This document shows, piece after piece, positions 20,868-30,016 of a stretch of 64,000 nt of DNA. The stretch covers positions 682,001-746,000 of the forward strand of contig WHUZ01000010.1 in the NCBI GenBank assembly GCA_015179045.1, in the 5' to 3' direction. The notes beneath the pieces were generated by a model. It searched no databases. It saw only the letters and a program-made list of their open reading frames with translations, and had not been told where the DNA came from. The stretch comes from Kalaharituber pfeilii. Lineage: Eukaryota; Ascomycota; Pezizomycetes; Pezizales; Pezizaceae. The position numbers were made by a program, and so were the translations under genes. The stretch's first letter is position 1. Each line of letters starts with the position of its first letter.

Positions 20868-21395
20868 TGAATCGATATTCGTTGCTAAGCAATGACATCG
20901 GAGGGTGTTGCAGCGTATTCCACAGCTGGTCGACTTGTTGTGCAGTGAGTTTGAGACGGTTCAACGAATCTGCCGGAAGGTGAGCCGACAGCCGGATAAC
21001 ATATTCCATCTACGAAACCCCAATAATTAGCCAATGCGCTGTAAGGGGGAATATCTGGTTCGCCTCACAATATATGTTTTGTCATCTGTATATCCAGGAC
21101 GCTTTTTATGCTTCGCAAGCGTTCTCAGGGTCTTGTAGGACTCCTTCAGGTTCCCCTCCTTCGACAGATATTTGATATCTGCCCATGTCCCTGTATATTT
21201 CTGTTCGTAGATGCTCTTGCGCTGCTTTCCGTCTCCGTATCGACGTGGGAGAGGTTTATTCGAGGCATGTAACAAGTTTGTGATTGCGTCCATGGTCTGG
21301 TCAACATCCTTTCGGGTTGGCTTCGCCTTTGATCCCTTGTATTTGGATACTTGAGTGGAGGTTGGTACCTCCGCTGTCGCGACTCCCTTTCCTTT
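20868..21395 (-). pseudogene. Captured fragment of a psi-producing oxygenase (linoleate diol synthase-like) gene
   Basis: Minus strand: QTMDAITNLLHASNKPLPRR, then SYKTLRTLAKHKKRPGYTDD and KTYI, then a 59-bp intron (21068-21010; GTGAGG..GCTAATT..TAG). It resumes with MEYVIRLSAHLPADSLNRLK and VDQLWNTLQHPPMS. This layout matches the N-terminal segment of fungal dual-domain fatty-acid oxygenases (Ppo family), just before the heme peroxidase core. Only about 150 residues are present, so it has no enzymatic function. Family assignment is from memory of conserved blocks. Confidence 0.65.
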
Positions 21396-21556
21396 CGAGT
21401 GTCCATTTGACTGTCCATTGGAGTGGCCCTTGGTTTTTTTTATATATATATATCATTACTCGCATGCCGCCTTATGGGCTCTGGCGGTTGGTTTGACCGT
21501 TGGTATGGCCGTTAGTTTGACCGTTTGTACGATCGTTGGAGTGACCGTTGGTTGCG
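21395..21556 (-). repeat. Degenerate TTTGACCGTTGG repeat array with a tag-A tail inside
   Basis: Imperfect repeats of TTTGACCGTTGGTATGGCCG type on both sides of a minus-strand tag-A tail (about 21436-21487; T-rich/AT run, ATCATTACTCGCATGCCGCC, then TTATGGGCTCTGGCG). TTGGTTT flanks the tail on both sides as a possible short TSD. Confidence 0.7.
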
Positions 21557-21790
21557 GCAATAGCGATGGATGTAAGAATGCAGTAACGACATCCATTTGA
21601 TCTATATCCCAATCTTTCTCAGCAGCTATAGCCATTAACATCCTTACTGTAGCGAATTTCGGTACTGGTGCAAATGTTTCACCGTAATTGACCCCTTCAA
21701 TTTGCTCGTATCCTTTGATAACTAATCGAGCCTTGTAACGAGTACTGTCGTCGGCATTAATTTTCTTTCTGTAGAGGTACTATATTGTCT

Positions 21791-22239
21791 GCGTTATTCG
21801 TGAATTCAGACTGAATCGGCTGTTCAGATGCATGCGAATCGGACACCGTATTTTCAAGGGCGTACTGTAATCGTGTCTGGAGAAGGTGATTGCGTGTGTA
21901 TTGCGTGGCCGCGGTCTCTTATTTTGCGTGTTTTCGCCCTCATCACGCAACTGCCGGCCTCGTTTTTCTTCAAGACCTGCCTCCTGCCGAGCTGCCTGAT
22001 AGATGACTCTCACCATTTATCTCTTTCTGTTCGCCCTCTTCATATAGTACTGTGATACATGCTACTGAGCACATTTCCAATTCCTTCTTGCGAAGTTGTG
22101 TAGCAACCCAATCTTTCTGCCATTCTACCATGCCATCGTTCTCTACTGGAATAGGTACTCTCACTGAGTCCCCTACACCTTCTTGGCCAAGATAAAGTAT
22201 AGATCCTTTCTGATGAACATCTCCTCTGGATAATGCCTT
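21791..22239. other. Unassigned retroelement-like sequence
   Basis: Minus-strand frames such as GSILYLGQEGVGDSVRVPIP and WVATQLRKKELEMCSV are open for about 100 codons but match no family I recognise. They lie between copia RT and the tag-B element. Confidence 0.3.
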
Positions 22240-22670
22240 GCTTAAGTCTTCACATGCGGCAAGATGGCTGGTGAAGAAAGAGAGGAGAGAGGGAAAGAGG
22301 GCTAGCTCGGTTGTCATCTACCTGGAGGGGGAGGTGGAATCGGATAGCCAAACACCAGCGAAGGTAAGGTTGTCAGGCAAGTAGTACGATTCGTGTCTGT
22401 ACGACTAGGACAGAAATTCAAAAGTGGACAGAAAGGGGAAGAGGAGGGACGTGGAGGAAATGGACTTGACAACGTAATCTTTCATTTTCGGAGGAGCGGG
22501 TTGTCTCATGGGTTTTATTTCCTCTATTCCCTTTTGAATGTCGGTGTATATAGTGAGTTGTTTGTTTTTAGGTGCCTGTCTCCGGGCTATAAGGATTTCG
22601 GTCCAGGGACCCTGCCATGGCGAACAGCTGCAAGCGGGGTTATGTGAGATTAAAAAAAAAAAAAAAAAAA
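22240..22670 (+). mobile_element. Tag-B element with ORF1 3' end
   Basis: The plus strand encodes CGKMAGEEREERGKEGASSV and VIYLEGEVESDSQTPAKVRL, with internal stops. A 3' UTR shared with 17170-17345 and 22964-23125 follows, then tag B and 19 A (22652-22670). As in the 17-19 kb copy, ORF1 runs straight into the tail without RT. Confidence 0.8.
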
Positions 22671-22961
22671 GAGTGAGCTCAGTACGTAAGATCGAGTTTG
22701 CAATTCTGCTGGCTGGTTGCAAATGATGTTGACAATCGTCTCATATGATGCAGGTAAGGAGATGAGGGTGTGGGAGCTGAAAGTACTCCCATCAATTTGT
22801 TGAGGAGTGTGAGCAAGGCGTTGCTGGTAAGTTAATAGATGAGAAATGTAAGAATTGAGCTCTTTTCCCTCATCGAGACATTGGCGATGGAATTCCCGGA
22901 GCAATTGTGTTGGACCGGAGCGGCCTTCGACAGTTCGGTTTTGAGAGTTGTCCATATTAAT
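22671..22961 (-). pseudogene. Ty1/copia Gag fragment
   Basis: The minus strand reads RTVEGRSGPTQLLREFHRQC, LNSYISHLLTYQQRLAH and DGSTFSSHTLISLPASYETI, then NQPAELQTRSYVLSSL. This is a copia Gag of the same family as the copy ending at 39135. It lies between two direct copies of the tag-B 3' UTR. Confidence 0.8.
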
Positions 22962-22963
22962 TC

Positions 22964-23131
22964 AGAGGAGCGGGTTGTCTCATGGGTTTTATTTCCTCTA
23001 TTCCCTTTTGAATGTCGGTGTATATAGTGAGTTGTTGTTTGTTTTTAGGTGCCTGTCTCCGGGCCATAAGGACTTCGGTCCAGGGCCCCTGCCATGGCGA
23101 ACAGCTGCAAGCGGGGTTACGTGAAATCAAA
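22964..23131 (+). mobile_element. Tag-B 3' UTR copy
   Basis: Nearly identical to 22495-22650 from GGAGCGGGTTGTCTCATGGG through the B tag GCGGGGTTACGTGAAATC. It has no real poly(A). It marks the right edge of the copia Gag fragment and the left edge of the Gag ORF at 23.1-24.2 kb. Confidence 0.85.
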
Positions 23132-23180
23132 ATGCATACCTCCATCCCAGTAGCACCCTCTGAGATTAGTCCTATTAGAT

Positions 23181-23266
23181 GCTGGATATTCCGCCCTGCC
23201 ATGGCGAACAGCTACAAGCGGGGTCACGTGAAAGGGAAAAAAAAAAAAAAAAAAGCTGGATATTCC
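23181..23266 (+). mobile_element. Tag-B tail-only insertion (62 bp) with 12-bp TSD
   Basis: GCTGGATATTCC at 23181-23192 and 23255-23266 flank GCCCTGCCATGGCGAACAGC..GGGGTCACGTGAAAGGG plus A's. It contains the B tag only. Confidence 0.95.
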
Positions 23267-23781
23267 CTATTTCCACATTGGCCCGGCAAGTAGTATGGCT
23301 TAGGTGTGGCCGCCATAGCCTTCATTTCCGCTATCTGTGCATCGAGCCGTTTTTGAGCCTCTAGTTGCTGGACCTTTGATTCTTTCATCATTTCAGTGAG
23401 GTCTTCTATGTCTTTGTCTCGCCCTGAGGTCCTAGGTGCCTTATAATGTTGCTGGGGTTGTGGTTTCTGTGGTTGCGGCTGTGATTGCTGTAGCTTAACT
23501 GGTTCTGTCTGTCATAGGCTGCTTTGCCTTCCATAGCTTCTTCATTTGACAGTCATCCTTGGTGCAGATGCGAATGGCCTCCTTCATAAGGTTACCCCAT
23601 CCTGTAGCTGTTCTTGTTGGGTCTTCATTGCACTTCTTGCATAGCTTGTCACCAGTCTTATCTGAAAAGGCCTGTAGAAAAAGTATTACCGTAGTATGTG
23701 TGCTGAGAAATCTCTTGGATACCAGATATTCAGCTCGCTCTGCAGAATCAAGAATGAATGCTCTGAAGATTGATGGTGTTG

Positions 23782-23836
23782 GGCTTTGGTAGTCATGCAT
23801 CGCCCTGGCAATAGCCGATGCATGACTACCAAAGCC
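23782..23836. repeat. Perfect 21-bp inverted repeat
   Basis: 23782-23802 and 23816-23836 are exact inverted copies, starting GGCTTTGGTAGTCATGC, around a 13-nt loop. The Gag-like frame reads through it (GFGSHASAIARAMHDYQS). Confidence 0.9.
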
Positions 23837-24205
23837 TGTAAGTAGGTCTCGTGTGTACTTTTTGCTGAAGAAGATAAGTGCGGTTTGGTCTTGCGAATTG
23901 TCTGGTCAAATAAGCAGGGTCTTGTAGAAAGGAGCGAGGTCAAAGAAGAATGAGTCTGAAGAAGAGGTCAAATGCGAGTCTGCTGAGCGCGAGAGTGCGT
24001 GGTCTGAGGATGCGGATGCTGATAACTGTGAGGTCTGTGTTGTCTGTCTGGGTGATGATGCGGGTGCTGACGCTGCTACCAATGATGCCTTCAATTCCGG
24101 TATCCTTGCTGTCCTTATATACCTGTCTGGATCTACGAAATGCTCAACCATCACAGTTAATCTGATGACAACGTAGCACACAAATATTGACATTATCTCG
24201 GAAGC

Positions 24206-26615
24206 TTAAAGCTGTAAAGGTAGCTTGCACATGATAGAGTCCATGATAGCCGAGCCAAAACTCAACTCAATTTTTAGTCCAAATACTGCTATAAGCAAGC
24301 AGATAGCGAAAGGTGTCCAAACCGATGATGCCATCACCGTGTAAACTCTTGCAAGTCTTGAGTGTTGTACATAGTCAAATTTGCCCATAGCTCTTCCTGT
24401 TCTGCAGCCACAGCTCTCCGGTCGAAGGGACCAATCTGATGAAGGTTCAGCAGCATAACAATGGAGTCCTATCATCATTATCCTTAGAGTTTGCATCCAC
24501 ATCCTCTCAGTAGCTGTACAATAGTGTCATGTCCGTTTACAGCTGCGCATGACAATGGAGTGCTGCTATCATTGTCCTTAGAGTCTGCATCCACATCCTC
24601 TCTCTCAAGAAGCAGTTGCACAATAGTGTCACATCCCATTCCAGCTGCCATAGCAATGCCGTCCTGCCGTCGTTGTCCTTAGAGTCTGCATCCACTCTTC
24701 CCCGTTGAAGGAAGAGTTGTACAACTGGCTCATGTCCGTTGTCAGCGGCCAACAACAAAGGCGTCATACCATATTTGTCCTTAGAGTCTGCATCAACATC
24801 CTCTCTTAAATGGCAGCCGCACAGAACCCTCGCATCCATACGCGGCTGCATATGACAGTAGCGTTCTACTATAGTTGTCCTTAGAATCTGTGTCCACATC
24901 TTCTCGCTTAAGAAGTAGACATACAACGGCCTCATGTCCCCTTTCAGCTCCCAATGAGAGCGGTGTCTGGCCATTGTTATCATTAGTGTTGATATTCACA
25001 TCCTTCTGCTCGAGAAGCAGCTGTACAACAACCTTCAGCTGCCAATGAGAGCAGCGTCTCGCCATTGTTATCATTAGTGTTGATATTCACATCCTCCCGC
25101 TCAAGAAGCAGCTGCACCATGGCTTCGTGTCCCCTCCCCCCTGCCCATAGCAATGGCGTCCTAGCGTTGTCTTTAGGGCCTGCATCCACATCCTCTCTCT
25201 CAAGAAGCTGTCATAAAACAGCCTCGTGTCCCTTTTTAGCTCGATGAGAGCGGCGTCTGGCCATTGTTATCATTAGTGTTGATATTCACATCCTCCTGCT
25301 CAAGAAGCAGTCGCACAACGGCTTCGTGTCCTCTACCTGCTGCCCATAGTAATGGCGTCATGCCAGCGTTGCCCTTAGAGTCTGCATCCACATCCTCCTG
25401 CTCAAGAAGCAGCCGTACAGCAGCCTCGTGTCCCCTCCAAGCTGCCCATGACAATGGTGTCCGGCCGCAATGACCTCTCGAATCCGTTTTGCTCTGCTGC
25501 AGTAATCTCATAGCCAGCTCAGTAATAGTATCATTCAGCTCCTCTCGCATATAGTCGCCCCAATGACAAGCTGCATAGTCCAAGAAAACAAAGTCTTCCA
25601 ATTGCTGTTCGAGACCAGCCAATGTTGTACCAGATTGAGCTAATTTTCCGAAATTGAGGTATGCCAAACAACTCTCTGCAACAATGCTATGACCGTTGCA
25701 AAGAGTGCACAAACCGAACTGTCATCGTCTTCTCATCCAGTATGACAAGCCCAAGGCAGCAATCAAGCAATGCTTTCTTTGGTAGAATAGTATCCCGATT
25801 TAAATCAGTATCACCTGGCAATACCGCGAGTGCATGTCTGAGCTCATCCAATTTTAGTGGTCGATAAGCAAGATGTAACCACATCAGCAACTGCATCCCT
25901 GGTTCAGTATGACACCTAGTGTTGAGTTTTTGATTCTCAATCATGGATTCAAAATCATCATTGAGGCCTGGGGGCAGTTTTATTAGTGCATTTCGTCGTT
26001 TTTTGATCGTCCGCTCTTCAGCATTTATTGACGTATATTCCTTGAGATTTTTCGATAATGGTATGCAAAATCTCATCTCTTAGTTCTTCCTCATGAGCAT
26101 TGGAGCTATAGATGCATCTCATTCAATTTTGTCATGGATGAATACTGAAATATCATCACGGTTAACTATTATATTGATTTGAGGTAGCTGTTGAATATCC
26201 AGGCATCTGTTGACCTCCAGTTTTATATCTGAGTGTCCAATAAGAAGTATCCGGGAATTTCTGAATTCACTCCTAAGAGCTTCAAGGAGGTTAATCTGAG
26301 TATCAGGCTTTAACTCATCTAGGGCATCTATACAGACAAAGGTGTGATTGAGTTGGCATAAAATAATGCCCAGCATTATTGAAATTTCCTTTAGCTCCAC
26401 CTTTTTATGCTGGTATTTGAGAGATTTCATGGTGCTGACGATTTCGTCTACTACTGGTGATGCAGTTCTTAGAAACTGCAGAAGGAGACTACCCACAATT
26501 TGAGGTGGTGTTTGATTCTCTTGATCTTGACAGTCATAATATAGGCATGCGATGCCTACTTTATCTGATTCAGGGAAACGATTGAAAAGGTGAATCTGGA
26601 CCTTAATCACTCTGA
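24206..26615 (-). pseudogene. NACHT-ankyrin NLR pseudogene, 5'-truncated
   Basis: On the minus strand: RFPESDKVGIACLYYDCQDQ..FVCIDALDEL (Walker B-like) from 26610, then a frameshift at about 26118 into MRCIYSSNAHEEELRDEILH. GMQLLMWLHLAYRPLKLDEL follows, then at least a dozen ankyrin units of about 99 bp (for example TPLSWAAWRGHEAAVRLLLE and QEDVDADSKGNAG). The units are broken by stops and frameshifts and end near 24206. The P-loop is not recognisable upstream of 26615. Such proteins act in fungal non-self recognition; this copy is dead. Confidence 0.85.
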
Positions 26616-27040
26616 CGTTTGGAGAAGTTAATTGTGGGCGTCCTTTTGAGTCCGATTTCTGGCTGCGATATTTGCCTGTCCATAGCGACTTACTCTTTCT
26701 CTTGCTATTTTGGATTTATGCTATGTTGAAGAACCGATTTAGGTGTTATCACTGGAGAAGGATGGAGATTGGTTTGCAGCTCCTCTGCCAAGTAGGATGA
26801 TTGCTGGTGCCTAGAAATAGGAATGGGAAATTCTGCAACATGTTAGTGTAATAGCAGCGTAGGCTGCAGGTCAAAATCAAGATTTCAAAAAGATAGTATG
26901 GAATAGTCTCGTAACCAGACGCTGACTAAGTATGGAAGGGGAATCGTGTGTATAACTGAAATTTATCATTACAGCTACATAAGTATATATCTGTAATGAT
27001 AAAAGGGTTCTACTAGTATGTACCTTATATTTTTGCCTTC
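26616..27040. other. Non-coding spacer with TAGTC micro-insertion
   Basis: No gene seen. The only notable object is the 25-bp insertion at 26904-26928. Confidence 0.5.
26895..26937. mobile_element. 25-bp TAGTC element with perfect 9-bp TSD
   Basis: AGTATGGAA at 26895-26903 is repeated exactly at 26929-26937. The 25 bp between them begins TAGTCTCGTAACCAG and ends ACGCTGACTA, so the outermost 5 bp (TAGTC/GACTA) are inverted repeats. The first ~23 bp match one terminus of the 83-bp element at 12076-12158, allowing a few differences. Confidence 0.8.
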
Positions 27041-27470
27041 AGCTAGGCTGTCTGTGATCACTGCGAATTAAGTACATGCATACTCTTAAGCTACATGGGT
27101 ATTGGAATCAGAGGATTACTTATGATCACTGTACCTCGGGAGTGTTCACTATTGTTCATCCTAAGCTCACAGCCTCCTTCGTGAACATTCTTATGTAATT
27201 GGATTCCTGGGTTTGCTATCAGAATATTGATTGCATTTCCTCAAATGGGAATTGCAAATATTATTATCACTATAATAATTCATACAACACATACCTAGTT
27301 GCAGCTAATTGTAAGACTTTCATGCTGAGAGAACAGCATTGAAGTAAGTTACAAGTACTGTACTAGACTCAGCGTAGTCATGGGATGATCTTGCGATCAA
27401 CTGCAGATGATCTGTCAGATACTGAACACTAAATGTGAATGTAATGGTAGAGGTACTCTTTTATAGATTT

Positions 27471-27793
27471 ATGTATTATGCTCACAGACTCTAAGGTGGC
27501 ACTCGCAAAGCTCCGGAAGATTGCAGAGGGATATCCCACCCACGAGGGCGCGACACACAAGGTTAGGACAGCCTGGGAAGGACGGGCCGCAAAAGGCGAT
27601 CTGGATGTGGCAGTAATGTGGGTGAAAGGACACAAGGGCATCCACGGCAATACTGAAGCAGACAAAGAAGCCAAGATAGGAGCCTTCCTACAATATGAAC
27701 CTGAGATCATCTCTGAAGCCAGAATGTAACAACCGGCCAAATCATAGAGAGCCAAGGAGAGACGGCCTAAGATGAACTACAGACCAAGACAGA

Positions 27794-27836
<43 letters not shown>

Positions 27837-29004
27837 GTAACCCCGCATGGAGGCTCTCAGCCTATGGCAGGACCCATCTATTACCCGGAGGCAAGTCTGT
27901 GACACCGGATTGTGGGCCGGATCACTCATGCTACTTATCTATCTACACGACTTCACTGTGGCTGCAGATGAACAAATGCAGACAGACAGTGGACCAAGCA
28001 CAATAATGCATACAAGGGTTCTTAATCAGTCTCATTGCATCCTCCCCAGCCCTACCCACCTGCTTTCCTTTGTCTTTCCTTCCCCTATCCCACTCATACG
28101 CATCCCATCTGTACTTCTTACCTCCGATGCGTAGAGTCTCTGGTATTTTACTAGTTCTACCTGCCCCTCCAGGTAAACAACTGAACTAGTCGCCTTTCCC
28201 TCCCTCCTCTTTTGCTTTAACAGCCATCGAGCCCCAGCGATTTCTGTGTCCAATTTATTATCCACCTCTAACCACTTCCGAACATTCCCCAGTCTCTTGG
28301 TCACTGCTATCCCATGAACTACTATTGCTGAGGTGGCAGGTCGTAGTTCTGGCTTTTCTGGTAAAAAGGGCTTGCTCTTTGTAGGAGAAGTGGCTCTAGA
28401 GGTGGTGATCTTTCCTTTGACACGGGCAGGTGGGTCTCTCTTCTTAACACTGGGTGGGGTGGGAGGGGCTGGCCTGATCTTCGGGGGATTACAGAGACTC
28501 GGACACACGGTATCGTCCATGGCAGGCCTATTGGGCAGCAAAAGCCTGCGAGACTGGAAATACAAACTGGAGAAATCCGACGGCCCCGAATGCCGGTGGT
28601 GTGGTGAGGAACTTGAAACCACGGACCACCTCTTAGACAGATGCCGGACATGGAAGGAATAATGGCCTGGGGGGAGGAGAGCACTATTCAAACCAAACCC
28701 GGATCAGGACCTGGTAGCACTAATGGAATGGATGGAGGAATAATCCATCTTTCGTTTTCTTGACTTTACGTATTACTTATCTCTTCACTTACTGCTCTTG
28801 ACTTACTAACCATTTATCCCGTTGCTTGCTCCTCGTGACTTATTGACTTTATCTTACGTATTTCATTACTTATTTTATTGACTTATTGACTTTATTTTAC
28901 TTGTTTCATTACTTATTTTATCATACAATGTATATACCCTCGCCATAGCCCACAGGGTGGCACGCGAGTAATGATATGAAAAAAACAAAAAAAACATGTA
29001 TTAT
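27471..29004 (+). mobile_element. 5'-truncated tag-A LINE with a nested tag-C element
   Basis: The plus strand encodes RNase H (LTDSKVALAKLRKIAEGYPT, WVKGHKGIHGNTEADKEAKI) to NYRPRQRL. It is then interrupted at 27799-28490 and resumes at LGHTVSSMAGLLGSKSLRDW and CRWCGEELETTDHLLDRC. It ends with tag A (CTCGCCATAGCCCACAGGG) and an A-rich tail. ATGTATTAT at 27471-27479 and 28996-29004 is the TSD; the duplicated locus near 31836 shows the site without the LINE. Confidence 0.88.
27789..28500 (-). mobile_element. Tag-C element with ORF1 (692 bp), nested, 10-bp TSD
   Basis: ACAGAGGCTC (27789-27798) and ACAGAGACTC (28491-28500) flank a minus-strand insertion with ~40 T at its left end, tag C (GCGGGGTTACGTGATTT) and an upstream ORF1 frame: IVVHGIAVTKRLGNVRKWLE, AGARWLLKQKRREGKATSSV and VYLEGQVELVKYQRLYASEV. 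Removing it rejoins the host LINE frame at RQRL/GHTV. It carries ORF1 without RT, like the tag-B copies. Confidence 0.85.
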
Positions 29005-29037
29005 CATGGGAGAGTAGTAGAGAGCAAAACATCAACG

Positions 29038-29794
29038 TACAGTCTACTCTTGCTACTCCGGGTCGCTAAAATCTAGCAATGTTCGTCCGGTATAGCAAGG
29101 TTCCGGTATAGCATAAAATCCTTGTCAGACACAGTGGTGCAAACATTTTGCAAATCTAAATAATTACTGAAATAGGAAATGAACAAAGTAAACATCAACT
29201 TGTTTACATCTCCAGCCAAATACATCAATATGTGTTGCTCACAATATTTAGAAAACATTGGGCTGTAAGTGTGCTTTAGAAGCATCAAATATGTAAATGT
29301 TAACTAGAACTTTGCAAAGTATGCTAAAGAAAAGTTAAGTGAATTTGGTAAACATTTTCGAGATACATTGGTAAGATTACTCTTAACTGTGATATCCTAA
29401 TTATCTAACCTATTATTTAGGGAGGCTGATCAGTAGCTGTGTCTACTTTGTCAGATATCTTGAAACGAAGTGATATGTGCTTAACAACTAATCTCAGAAA
29501 TGATAGTACATGGAAAAAGAAGCAACGAAGTGCCCAGTTTTCCATTGCTTGAACAACATTCTAGCAAGTGATGGTAGCAGCGGTAGCAGCGGCAGTAGCA
29601 GAAGCCGTGGCAGCAGTGGTAGCAGCAGTGATGGCAGCCAAGTGTGAAGTGGGGTAGTCTAAGATGTATTAGTATTAGTGTATCCGGTATAGCAAATATT
29701 ATTGGTATGGAGACAGGGGGGTACTTGTCTGGAGGTTTCTGTCCAGTCCGGAATTGTTAGGGCGTCCGGTATATCATAGCAAGGATAGACTGTA
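29038..29794. mobile_element. Non-autonomous TA-flanked TIR element (pogo/Tc1-mariner-like), 753 bp
   Basis: The element 29040-29792 starts CAGTCTACTCTTGCTACTCC and its opposite end, reverse-complemented, starts CAGTCTATCCTTGCTATGAT. Both sides carry TA. CCGGTATAGCA-like motifs repeat inside each end. The interior has no transposase frame but includes a (GGTAGC)-rich stretch at 29568-29640. The TIR style and TA target match pogo-like elements; family assignment is inference. Confidence 0.8.
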
Positions 29795-30016
29795 CCTTCA
29801 GCTAGGCTGTCTGCGGTCACTGCGAATTATGTATACGTACCCTTAAGCTGCATGGGCGCTGTACTTCCGATTGGGATCTGATGTGCTCTAGGATGGTAAC
29901 CACATGGAAAAAACATAGATTGGGACTAAAGTGACTATTGGGTATCTTCTGGTGCGTATACATTAGAATCGGCCAACATGCTGTTGGCAGCGTGCAGACA
30001 TGTTCGAACAATACCA

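Larger units (their letters stand above)
20490..21790 (-). pseudogene. Ty1/copia RT interrupted by a captured gene fragment
   Basis: Right part (about 21790-21556): [20 protein letters not shown] and [18 protein letters not shown], the N-terminal half of copia RT. Left part (about 20867-20490): KQAPHAWYSDIDAYLIS, LWVDDILHFS (active site VDD) and YNMKDLGPARVFIGIEI. The ~40 residues expected between them are replaced by a minisatellite, a tag-A tail and a fragment resembling a fungal psi-producing oxygenase. The copy at 35571-36005 shows the uninterrupted order. Confidence 0.8.
23132..24190 (-). pseudogene. Retrotransposon Gag-like ORF remnant
   Basis: On the minus strand from 24190: LDPDRYIRTARIPELKASLV (approximate frame start), a Ser-rich stretch, IFFSKKYTRDLLTGFGSHAS, RAFILDSAERAEYLVSKRFL, KLCKKCNEDPTRTATGWGNL and a Gln/Pro-rich linker. 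A coiled-coil-like KDIEDLTEMMKESKVQQLEA and PYYLPGQCGNREYP follow. The arrangement suits a Ty3/gypsy-type Gag, but the family is not certain. A 62-bp tag-B tail interrupts it. Confidence 0.5.
27046..29037 (-). pseudogene. Gutted copy of the hydrolase locus (duplicate of 29795-31872)
   Basis: 27046-27110 matches 29797-29865, and 27160-27480 plus 29005-29037 match 31430-31872. The hydrolase body is absent: sequence jumps from the downstream flank to the region of the start codon, of which CACTCCCGAGG survives. Differences from the intact copy are strongly biased to T and A (for example CGCGAACGTACTCGTG against CGTGAACATTCTTATG). A tag-A LINE sits inside (27481-28995). Confidence 0.8.
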
